From contig CM076268.1 of the NCBI GenBank assembly GCA_038380795.1, positions 20,129,001 to 20,193,000 of the forward strand: DNA of 64,000 nt, in the 5' to 3' direction. This DNA comes from Pyrocephalus nanus (Eukaryota > Chordata > Aves > Passeriformes > Tyrannidae). The notes beneath the pieces were generated by a model. That model ran no database searches. It was given only the letters and a program-made list of their open reading frames with translations, and was not told the DNA's origin. The translations under genes and the position numbers were made by a program. The first letter of the stretch is position 1; every line of letters begins with the position of its first letter. Positions 12,101 through 24,100 of this stretch are shown here, in pieces.

Positions 12101-15100
12101 AAACTGTATTTGTTTGATGACTAATTCCCAAGTTATAGCTATGCTACAGTTTCCTTGAGCGTGTTAATGAACAGATTCAGAATTACTTTGCTGCTTGTTA
12201 TTTCTTCCAAATTTTGCAGCAACAATCTTCTTCTAAATCACATCTTCTGACAAACACTCGTGACAAGCACACAGCTAAAAATAAAATTCGGTAGATTTCA
12301 AAATGTTTTACAACGTTTATGGATCACAATCCTGTCACATAAAAATTATCTCTCTCATCTTTCCTATTTACTACTTCGCTATATAAAATATGTGTTTGAT
12401 TCTTGGCAATTTCTAAAATCTCTTTGAGCCTTAAATATTAAGTTTTATTTATTAAAGGCTTAACCTGCAAATTAGATTAGATAGTTTTACCTACCAAGTA
12501 TGCTAGAAATAGCCTTTTTTTTTTTTTTTTTTTTTTTTTTTCCCTTTTCAGGAACTTAAAAGATTTGAAGACCTATGGTTCATTGTACCAAACTACTTCA
12601 AGTAGGAAGAAAATGTGGCAGCATTATGTGTTAAACCCATTAAAGTCTGTTTCACAGAATTTCAAAACAACAAAAGACTTTGCTTCTAGCTACTAAATCC
12701 TGGTGTCATTATTTGCCAGGTTAAACGTTACTTGCAGCAGGATGAGAAACTGAATCAGCAAAACGGAGCCAAGATACTGATACGGGCTACTCATGTCGGC
12801 ACCACTCCTTTTACCCTCAAGTCATGCTCCTGAGAAACATGTAACTTTTGGACCATTCTATCAGAAGATTCAAGCTGACAATTTAATTAGTATTTCTAAT
12901 CTCCCCCTTCACACAACACCAAATACCATCTCAGTTCAACACTAGTCCTTTCAAAAAAGCACTTCTTTTCAGACCCAAAATTGACCCTTAGTGATTGTCC
13001 TGTTTACCTCTCAAGATTCCTCCTCTTGAGGTTCATGAGATAAAGACCCATCTGTCATCATCTTGATGACCCTGTGCCATCTTTCAGAGACTGAGTCACA
13101 ACAACTTCACACAGATGGGAAACCATTTTTTCAGGCATGCAAGAAGACACACTTGATTTTTAAAAGAATTTAATCAAAGTACAAAGCATTTAGACTGGAT
13201 TCTAAGTTTATTTGAGCTTTTTAGGTGTGGGTGGTTTTTTGTTTTGGTTTTTTTGTTGTTGTGTTTTGGGGGGTTGATTGATCAGGGGTGTTTTGTGGGG
13301 GAGGAGGAAGGTGAGATTATCCAGTAGATCTTCTTCATCTCACACCATCCAGTACTCCACAATCTACACAAACAGGTATCCATTTATTAGAATTACCTAC
13401 TAGGATCACCTAGGACTGCCTCCCACGTAATTTTGCCCTCCCTCCTTTTTTTTTTTTTTAGTTTTGCTATCTTCTTTTGCTCCACTGTAGCCAACTATTG
13501 CATAGGTCTAAAAAATTTGAAAAAGCAAACAGAAATGCTTAATGGAAATGTTTCATCGTCAAGAGGCTATATGCTGTTTTAACAAACAAACACTGAGTTT
13601 GGGAATTCTAAAACAATGCATGTATCAAAGGACAGCAAAGTAACATCTTTCTTTCTGGATTTTGTTTTGAATTAAAAGGTAACAATCCCGTGACTCCCTG
13701 CATTTAACGCTTGTACAAAAAATGTACAAAACAACTCTATGGTTTGCATTTCGTTAAATGAACTATTTCTAAAGCACTTTTTACCTTAACTTTCAAGGCA
13801 TTTCCTGATTTCACTAGAAAGCTTGGTTGTATTATTAACAGCTAAATAGCATTTAATAGATCACTAACATATCTTGAATCTTAAACATAATCTAAAACTC
13901 TTCTTCCCTCTCCAATGCTCAGTGATATTATACTTGCATTAGTTTTCTAATTATCAATGTCCTTGAGATTAGATTAAGTTTGTACTTTTGACAGTAAAAA
14001 CTACCTGAAGTTAGTATTGCAAAAAATACTCTTTAGAAATCAGTATAGAGGGAGCTCAGAGCTATTGTTCTTTCATCTTGGAACTCAATACAGATTCAGT
14101 TACATTTATCTGAGTTACCTTTGGATAAAGAAATGTACACAAAATTTTAGACGAAAAAAATCTGAAGATTACAAATGCTTCCTTTGATAGATGAGGTTTT
14201 AACAATAAAACCCTGGCTAAGGTCTAGGAAGGTGAAGAAAAATGTAATACTACAAGATTCTTTTTAAAGGGTCTGTGAATCTCATTTTTCTACAAGTCAC
14301 CTTACCTGTACTCGTTTGTTTTTCCATAAGATACTGTAAGCCTCAAGAGAAAAGGGCAGGGGCCAATGATTAGTAATTAAAGTGATTATACTAAAACATG
14401 AGCTCATTCTAGATGCAGCATGGAACTGGTCAGCACACCAAGTAGCGTTCAAGACACAAAAGCATGCAGAGAGAACGCAGTCCACGATCCAAGTCCTGGA
14501 GACACCGATGCAGTCCAGTCATCTCACTTACTTACCTACCTGTACTGCAACAACTAATGAAGGTTATTTGGTGAAATACATTTATGCATCTTAGGCAACT
14601 ATGAACATAGCCCACCCCCAAAATTTGTGAAAACTCAGAGTTTAGGTTCCTCCTGACCCACTGCAGATCCCAATGTTCTATTGCAAAGGGAAACATTTTG
14701 TAGCATTTTCTTCTGCATAACTCTGCATGTCTTCATCCACTGTCTTTTCAAAAACTTTGCTGTTTGGATAACTATTTTGTCCTAGGCACAGGACAAAGAA
14801 TGGCATTTCTAAATATTCTGTTCAACTCTGTTTGGACCACATAACATTAATGGCAGACAAGAACTAAAGCTACATTAAGTTTATGAACCAACATGGAAAA
14901 CTGAGAAGGGTCTCATACAAGTTTGTTTTTCAGGGTTTCTATGACTGGTCCAAACCAAATAATCTGCAGGCCTACAGTACTTCTTTAGAAGTAGTTTTTA
15001 GGGGAATTAGCAGGGACTAACACATTTTGTAAATCAGTTCAGCCCCACTCATCCCCCATTAACAAATACTGTGTTGGGAAACAAAGTAATTTCAGCAGAA

Positions 15101-18100
15101 ACATGGCCTAAGATGTTGAAAATGGATAGCAGGTTTTTTTCAAAAAAGCTTTAGAGAGCATTGAACTCTGTGACTCTATACCAAGTAACAAAGCTCAGAA
15201 AATCACCCTGAGTAAAAAATTTGAAGGCATGCTGGGTCAAAAGACTCCTCAGGTGTATTTGCTACATCTATAACCAAGATGAACAGCTAGGACACACAAC
15301 ACGTGAGACTTCAGCAACCAATCTACATTTTTTGTGTTTCTTTTCTTTGGTTTTTCACTCTCAAATCTCACCCATGCCCTCTCACTCCTTCAGAGGATGC
15401 CATGAGGGTATCCTAAGTGGCACTCACCAAGACACTGAATGCTGCAGTAAAACAAGGATCTCTCCCTCCCAAGCCTGCCCCAGCTGCAGCCACAACACTG
15501 CAAAGCAACCACGGCATGCACTGTCCCCAAAAGCCATGCTGTGTCAAATGAGTGGAGGGAGATTTGCTGCACACAACGTAACTATCTCTCAAGTGGTGTT
15601 TACAAGAGAAGGAAGAGGGGAATAAGGTAAGAAGGGAGAAGGGAGAGAGAGACCTTCAGGTTCTTAAAGAGCAATACCCTCTCTAATTGGTTCAGGGCTT
15701 TGGGCTGTTCCCCACTACTTAGCTCCAGTTTGTTGAGGAGACATGAAGAAATCTGTGAAAGATAGGCAAATGCATGGTTTAAACAAAGCAAAATAAACCC
15801 AAAGAGAAGAATAACCTGGCAGAGTGCAAGACTGCATGGCAGACTCCTGGCATGCACAGCAAAGAGACAGTACAAGGAACTGCACAGGACACAACAGAGC
15901 ATCACTTAACCGAGCTGGGAGCAGCCATCGCTCGGTAAGAGTAGCGTAGCCTTCCTAGATTCAGTCACCTTCACTTTACACCTGTGCACAGATCATGACA
16001 AAGTCTAATACCTGCAGTGCATTAGCCTGATCTCTTTTAGCTTTCCTTAGGCCAGCCTACCATCATCACAAATCTTGTGACCCTTCTCCCACAGCAAGGG
16101 AAAACAAGCAGTCATTAGGTTACTATACGAGAAGTAAAGCCCCAGGCGAGTTTCAGATTCCTACAGCCAAGAATTCAATCTCTCAAAACACTGCTGTACT
16201 GGCTCTAAAATGTACATTTACCTATGTCGCCCCTTTTCTCAACTCATTAAAATAAAAACAGAGTGAGAGTTATAAAAAGTATATTCAGCATTAAGTTCAG
16301 ACAGTTATTTCTTCTCTAGCACTCTTCTTCCCATCCTGTTGCTCTCAATAGTAGAATCCTTTACCTTTATTGACATTCTTCATATGGAGGATAAAGAATA
16401 TAGAAGTAGATATGGAGGTTCCTCAAGAGGACCTCCCTCCACCTGAGAAATTATTACATTAATAATCATATAAGGTCACATCATGGTATTTGAAATACTG
16501 AATCCAGCTGCTAAAAGCCTCACTGTACTGAGTAAGACTGTGGCATTATAACCTCAGAAAATAGTGCATTTAGGGAAAGGAAGATAAAAAAAGAGAGTCT
16601 ACTTCGATTTGGCTGCTAATAGATGACACTGACCATGTGAACTAAGGTTTTCACTACACAATGTAGTGCAATCCACCAAAGCTTTTTCTGCAATAGCCCA
16701 ATTTCATAATGCTTCCGTGCTGTTTCACCAGCCTCAAAAAGTTTTCTTTCTATACACAAGGAACTGGACAAACATATCCTGAGAGCTCAGTATTAGACCT
16801 GCAGTGAATGAAGAATGAAGAGAAAGAAGCTGGAGAGAGAGCAGAAGACAGCAAATAATCAGACAATGTCACCATCAGGTCCCATAATTTGCTGGGGTTT
16901 TCTAGCCCAGAGCAGCTGATGGCTGTTCCCAGAATCCAGACTGTCTCACTTAGGCAGCAATATCATTAACAAGATTTGCTACTGGGCTTAATCCTACAGA
17001 ATTAATGAAGCTATGTCCATTTATGCAGTTAAACATGCCTTTTCAGTGAACTAGGGACTTGCAGGAACAAAGAAATACAAGTGTGAAAACAAACAGTATA
17101 GAGAGGAGCACAAGCCCAAGACATGAGCAGAACAGTCAACACAGTGCTGAGTCTTACCTTCTTCATGTTCGTTCCCATGTAGCTTTTAGGCTCTTCTTTA
17201 AACTGAGGCAACCTGAAATATAAAGAACAAGCCAAAATATGTAAGTTTACTTGGGTTAACAAGAAGGGGAAAGAAACAGGCTGGTCCTTCCAGCAGACAT
17301 TAGAAAACAAAAATTAGGTCTTCTCCACAAAAAGAGATGCTCCTAATTTGTTTTCCCGATAAAAACTGCTGAGGGTAAAAAAACCCACACAAGTCTAGAT
17401 GAGAGGTTTTTTGCATGCTATTACTACTAATGGCAGTTTTTCTATATTGGTTTTCATGTCATGTAAGTACAGTTTATTTTCCTTCAGTGTATGTTTTCAG
17501 CAGTGGCTCAATTACATTTGTTCAAAACAGGTTTCTCTGATGCTGCTACAAACAACTGCTGAGCCAGTGTCATACACAGCAGGACTTTTGCAGTGTACAT
17601 ATTATTACTAGTCATGGAAATTATTTTCTTTGAGTTTGTAGAAACCCCAGTAGTTGTCATCTGTTCTGCATCATATAAACACAGTTGTAGTGCACAGTGG
17701 ATGTAAGTTTAAGCTGAATGCTCTGAGATAAGCAGTTCCCACCTCAGAATGATGCAGACTGCCCTCAAATGTGTGACCAAGTGACAACTCTTACTGCTCT
17801 ACAACTCCACACACTCTGCTCTCCCTTCTGTAATTCTATCTTTACTTGCTGAGGGGGAAAAAAGCCTTAGAGCACAGCTTTGGCTGTTTCTTTTTCTGGA
17901 AAGCAAGATGACCAAACCACCCCTGCAGTTGCTGCCTCTGCCTTGCTTCTCTATCCCTGTCCACAGGCACAGACAGTGGTGGTATCTCCAAGACTTATCA
18001 AGAAGGACAGAGGAAAGGATACACAGTAAGTAATGAATAAGCACCAAGTAAAATTCACATATGTATTTTGAGAAAAAGTAATGTGATCTCTCCTCTTTGA

Positions 18101-21100
18101 TGAAATTGATTCTGAATGTGTCCCACATTCATCCAGTGCACTGCATGACAGAGGGTGCACAGAGGAGAAAAAAACCCAAGATCCCATTGGAATCAAGTGT
18201 GACAATGGGAAAAAAACATGATACGACTCTGAGAAGCTGCTGGTTTTACTACAATCATTTTCTCCTAGAAGTAGTTCTGCATCTGCACATTTCCTTTTTA
18301 CAATACCCAGAGAAAGTCTATGATTGCTTCACTATTTGGAGAAACAGTTATGAAACTAAATAACTTACTTACTTGAGCTTAAAAAAAGTAATCTTAATGA
18401 CCTGAAGGGTGCTGAAAAGGGCAGACCATTGGGACACATGATTTCAAGAGTTTAAAATTCTCTTTGATATGTGAGGTCAAAGCTCTCAGCTTGAAATAAC
18501 ATGTGGCTATTGAACACCACTTCTATTCTCTCTGCTGAAGAGAGCTATATTTTTTAGAGCACTTTTTTTCAGTGAAGTTTGCATTCTCTGTCCTCAAACT
18601 GGTTCTCTATCCTAAAGCTCTTCATTACTTGGCTGTCCATCTCTCCTCAAAGGACACCTCAAACCAGGCAACCTTCTCTACCTCTGTGTCCCTGCAGTCT
18701 GACAGGGTCACCCCAAGAGAAAAGTGCCAAATCCTTCATCCCCTTCCACCTCTAAATAATGACCATTTTGGATGATTTTTCTGAGGGCCCTTAAGTGGAA
18801 GTGTGGAATCCTTCTGTCCTTAGAGGGCCATCTTGGCAATGCTGAGGCAAACACAAGCAGGTTTACCTTGTGAAGAGCAGCTGCACCATGTCGACCAGAG
18901 TGTGCTCTGCAGATTTTCTCAATAACTCTGCGAAGACAAAAACAAATAACACAGGTGTCATTACTCAGTGTGATATTATCAAGAGGCTTCTTCAAGCAGA
19001 CTCCCCTCCGAGTCTTGTTTACAGAGATTACGGCAAATTTATTAAAACCAGCTCCAACACCGCATTGCTGCAAATGGTCACAGCATCACACGGTGGCGCC
19101 ACACAGCTGGGGAAAAGAGCAGCCCAAAGTTGTACTGTGAGTGCCTTACAAATTTTCCATGAAGTTGTAGAAAAACACAATAATATAAGGCTCAGCAGCT
19201 TTCTCTGGATGCATCTTCTACAACAGAACTAGTTAATGCTGAGGAAAGCTGATCATTTCTTAGGTGCAGAAGCATGAGCAAACCTACCGCTGAGTCTCAT
19301 CTCGAAGCATATGCGGAAACAGGACTGCATGATCTCGCACACGGATTCATTGGTGAGGTGGGCTCCCACTGGAGTGAGCAACAAGGTCCTCAACACCTGC
19401 AAAGAACAGCACCCGAATGTACCACAGTACAATGACACTTGCATGAGAAGGTGAATGAATGACATTTCCAAGAGAAGGTTGGTTTTCTCAAGGAAGACTG
19501 CCGTGAGCAAAAAACCTAAGGTTTCTCCAGGACTCATCTCAAACTTAATGCTGTGCACAAGTCCATCAGGAGACAAGAATGATCTCTCGACCCACTTCTA
19601 CAAGAGGCCTGATGTGCTGCATGCTACCCAATATCTAAATTGAGGAACTATGTATCTGCTCAAAAGTACACAGACAAAAGAGGTGTACAGTCCATAGGTT
19701 TGTCTCTACAAAGATTTTTTTCTCAAAAATAAGTTTGAGAACTCCATGTGCTTAATTTACTCCCCACTAACACAGACCACGAACAAGGTAGGATTATCAA
19801 CACTACCACATTATCAAGCCCATAATTTTAAAATAATTTACTTGAAGCTTTTAATTATTTTCATTTGGAAAAGCTTTTACCACAGGTATATGAGCCATCT
19901 GTTTAAAAATAAAGTCTGTCACTAAGCTCCTGCAGAGTCAAAACACTGCTCCCTCCTCTTCATCTCCATGTAACAGGATATGTTCCACAACAGGCAGCAA
20001 CCATTATGGTAATTACCATTTCTCTCCACTTACCTGTAGGATTTTCATCAAGACAACCTCATCGCTCGCATGATCTGTGCCCACAAATCGGGCGTGAGTG
20101 ACAGCATCTGCCATGTTCTCCATCCCCTCCGCTGTGCCCTCATGGCTGGGATCTGAATAACAGAATAAAAATACATGTCAGGGAACAGCCACCTACAGCC
20201 TACCACCTCTGTGGGGAGACATCTACACGGAGATACTGTGTGGCCTTCTGCTTCCTTAATTTGTGTAACTTGCATTGAGTTGACCCTACAAGAGCAAAAC
20301 TCAGCTCCCTCTAGCAAAAAGGTTTTATAACTGGGAGATTTCAAAAAGACTTTATCAAGTTTTTCTACATTTGCAAAAAAATGTAAACTAACAAAGAAAA
20401 TAATTACAATTCAGTTGTTACTCTTTCTGTACATTATTAGAGATTAACTTCTGTGTCCTGTTCCCTAATCTATACCACAATCAGCTATAAAATCCATTCA
20501 GTTCCTCCTTGGGAATGAGGAAAAAACAGCCCTTAAACAGAGGGAACTTAAAATTTACTCTCATGAGGAAAAAATGCCCAACAGGTTCCACTAGATTGAG
20601 AAGGGAAAATTGTTTCTTGTTCTACATCCCTCCCAAGGAATAGGAGCTGAGAAGGAATGGACCAGTAGCTTTCCCCAGAGAAAACAGCAGACAGACAGAA
20701 TCACAGTCGAGATATCGGAGCCGCAGGCCTCCCGCTTCAATCACTCATCAAGGCTCCTTCTATCCATTTCAGTCTTTTGTAGCTACAAACAATGGTGCAG
20801 TTGAGAGAATATTTAGGATGAGATTGTTGTTAGTAACTTGTTAGTATCTTGTGCTACATTACAGTGGCTTCAGAAAAGCTGCCTCTGGCTTTGATTTCAT
20901 TCTCACTTAAAAATATGGCACTGGACAAGAATTTTGATACCCTCCTACCTAAACAGTCATTAGGCAAGAAAGGAGACAACCTAAACGCTGGTTAATACCT
21001 CATTAATTGGCAGTGGGGCCTCTTGAACTCCAGAAAGAATAAAGCTAACAGAGGAACCAAGCAAGACCTTGTATACTTCACAGAGAAGCTTTGCAGACTC

Positions 21101-24100
21101 CCTCTTTGACTCCAGTAACATTCACACCTAGGAAGGGCTAAGCCCTAGTCATTAAAGAAAGCTGCCCTTATTGTAGTCAAAAGACAGCGTCCTCCACCAT
21201 GCTGTGGGGATTCTGAGGGGCTGCAGGATAAGAAACTTCTAATAGCTGCATAAAACTAAATTGGCATCAGTGCACTTCAGAATCCCATAAATCTGCATAG
21301 GAACAGCACTTCACCATCTCTTACAAATCTCTATTAAGAGCAGAGTTTGCCTACTTTTGACATAGTTCACAGACACATCTTGTATAGTTGAGAGTGAATT
21401 CCTCTCATGATTTGCTAGGCAGACCCCACTGATTTATCAGGGAGTCTGGTCTAAGACCAGTTGGTCATTTTTTTACCTGGTTCAGCAGCACCACCAACAG
21501 GATACCAAGCTCTGATGTGGGGAAGCATTCAGTAAGAGGCCTGGCTGTCAAAGGCAGTTCTCTGTGTTCCTTCAATAATGGCTTATAATGCTGCTAGAAG
21601 CTACCCCTTTTCTACCAGAGGCAGTAAAATCAGTCATATGTTGGTGTCTCATGCACTCTTATTCATAAAAGTAAATAATAGCTTAAACCACCGATGCTGA
21701 TGTAGGACCATTCTGAATCGTCTCAATTAAATTAGGCAAAGACCACCAGTGTTACAATGCCAGCACCTACGTTAGCATTACTGTCAACCAACCTCAACAA
21801 CAACAGTGGAAAGCAGCCAAGTGGGAATGAAGAGGAAAAAGCCACTTGCTGCAGAAAAGGCTCCCACAGACAAAACACACACAGATTCACTTCACTGTCA
21901 CCTCTTCTAGTAGATGTGAGTTGCTCTAAGCTTAGGGATACATTTAGTCGTAGTTATGGATAAACAGTGTGTGTGAAAAGGAAATGCAAGCAAGTTGCAC
22001 ATATGCTTCTTTAACAGATCTATGAGTACTGCTTCACTGTCCTAGCCCCTACCTTCAACACCTCTCTCCCAACACACATCACGCCTGACTACTTCAGTTC
22101 TGGCTCCCTGCAACAGCACTGAAAATTCAGGTCAATTTATAAAGCCTCTTGAGTTCAATTAAAAGCACAGATACTTCTACTTTGCAGAAACAAGATACAG
22201 AAAAAAATCAACCCGCTTCTTTGTTCCCTTGTGAGAAAACAGTACAGAAAGATGTGTCGATGCCTGCTCAGAATCACTAACAAAAAGAAATTTATGTGAG
22301 CAAAATACCAGCTTCAAAATTGCCACCTACAATGCAAAGATCTAGAGACCCCCTCTAGATATATACCATTTTATATGGGGTGCAGTCTTACAACAGGTGG
22401 GCAAAAGAACGAGCAGAAATCAGAAAATCCAGGCTCCAGGAAAGCCAGAAGGCTGTTCAGTATTACCTTTAATGGAACTAAAATAAATCACCAAGGAGAC
22501 AGAGAAGGTAGACAGGAGAACAAGCTTTAAAGTCCCTAAACATCAAGTCATCTCACTGGAAGGTGAGCAACAGCTACTTACTTACAGATACGTAGTTTTC
22601 AGGAACATCAGGGAAAGCTAACTTTAGAAATGGAGCCAGAAGTTGCTGTGGACACACTGTGATAATAAAAAGAGCACACACCTTTTCTGAGGAAAACACA
22701 GAAAACCACTAGTCTTCCAATAGCTAAGGTTTGAACTCATCAAATAGGCTGACAGCTCACTAGCTACTGCAAAACTGCTGAGCAAGGAAATAACTAATCT
22801 GAGGGATAAAAATCAATTGGAGTTTAGTATCGTCACACAGTTTTCTAGTACTTCAAAAGTTACTATGCAATTTTAACTAAAACTCCTATAGAAGCAGTAC
22901 TTAGAGCAGAGGATAATCACTGTAAGGGTAACTATTCCTACAAGCACGGTGGATATCAAGTAATTTTATCTGACTGAGCTGTGATTGCACACTATACCAT
23001 TACTGAATTTGCAATTCAGACTATTAGAGATCAGAAGTCTCAAAGCCTCCTCAAGAATTACTCTTTTCTAACTGGTTTTAAAACATACCCTTCAGCAATA
23101 CTGGCCTAAAAAGGAGACTGATAACCACCTGCTGACGTGTGACAGAATAAGAAAAACAATGAGACTGCACAAGGATTAGCAATTAAATACTTTGGAAATG
23201 GGAAAAGAAAGCCATTTTAAACATAGATATTTATCAGAGGAGTTTGACTCTTTCACTGCATCCTAGTTTTTGACCCAGCATGTCCAGTAAAAGCCAACCA
23301 CTCACAAAACAGACAGAGCTAATGTCACTTTTTTAAAAAGGGCTGTTTCACCTGTCAGTTATACAGCCCCAAAACGCACCACAAATATTTCCCACACTGC
23401 AATTTCCCCACTGCGGTTGTGCCAGCATCCTCTCTTGTTCCATATAGTTTGAAACAGATTTGTATATTAAAAACAGTTTTAAGCTTTTACTATCTTTAGG
23501 CAAACAGTCTCTGGACTACCTTTAGTCTCATATTACAAAAAGAAATTATAAGACCAAAAAGCTTTAATTTAACAACACAATCCTAGCCAGATGTTCAGTC
23601 AGCACCACTAATCCCAACCTCACTGGTATCTGGAGCAGCACAAAGGACAAGGCTGCTCTGAATGTCACCTGAAGCAACAACGAAGGTCTCAGATGGCAGG
23701 TTCTGTTCCACAAAAAAAGCCAGGCAGAGAGTCTTTTTCACTGTGTGCTACAAAGACACACAGTCAGCAGCAGTTACAGGGATGCTGGAGTGACCCAATT
23801 AATATTCTAAACAACAAGTAGCTAGAGAAAGGCTACAAGTTCTTAACCATATTTTTTCATGTTTCTGCCTCAAATCAAGTATTTATAGACTGTTGCCTGT
23901 GCAGACATTTGCCTGGACATGTGATACAAGCCAGATGTTCTGATTCCACATAGATCATAAAAGCCCAGAGGAGTCCAACCCTCCTAATGATGAAAAGTCA
24001 TATATTTTGCATTATTGCTTAATCCTTCAGAGGCACACATTTTACAGGCTTATTTGTCCAGATTTCTTCATTGTCCTAGGAAGTTATGTCAATATTGCAT

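Larger units (their letters stand above)
10838..17157 (-). other. GBF1 intron, 6320 bp
   Basis: Phase 0, donor GTAAGA, acceptor GGTTTTCAG. It contains T27 at 12515-12541, T14 at 13446-13459, a G/T-rich patch at about 13220-13312 and a purine-rich patch at about 15605-15652. No recognised transposon or exon. Open frames such as 15221-15625 (+) and 15600-15905 (-) lack any recognisable product. Confidence 0.8.

Noticed and set aside
12515..12541. T27 tract as the tail of a minus-strand processed pseudogene or SINE
   Set aside because: The sequence on the plus-strand right side shows no recognisable mRNA or SINE body and no target-site duplication that I could see.
15221..15905. Overlapping frames of 134 and 101 codons on opposite strands
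   Set aside because: No domain, no splice-consistent phase with the neighbouring GBF1 exons, and both strands are equally open, which is typical of chance.
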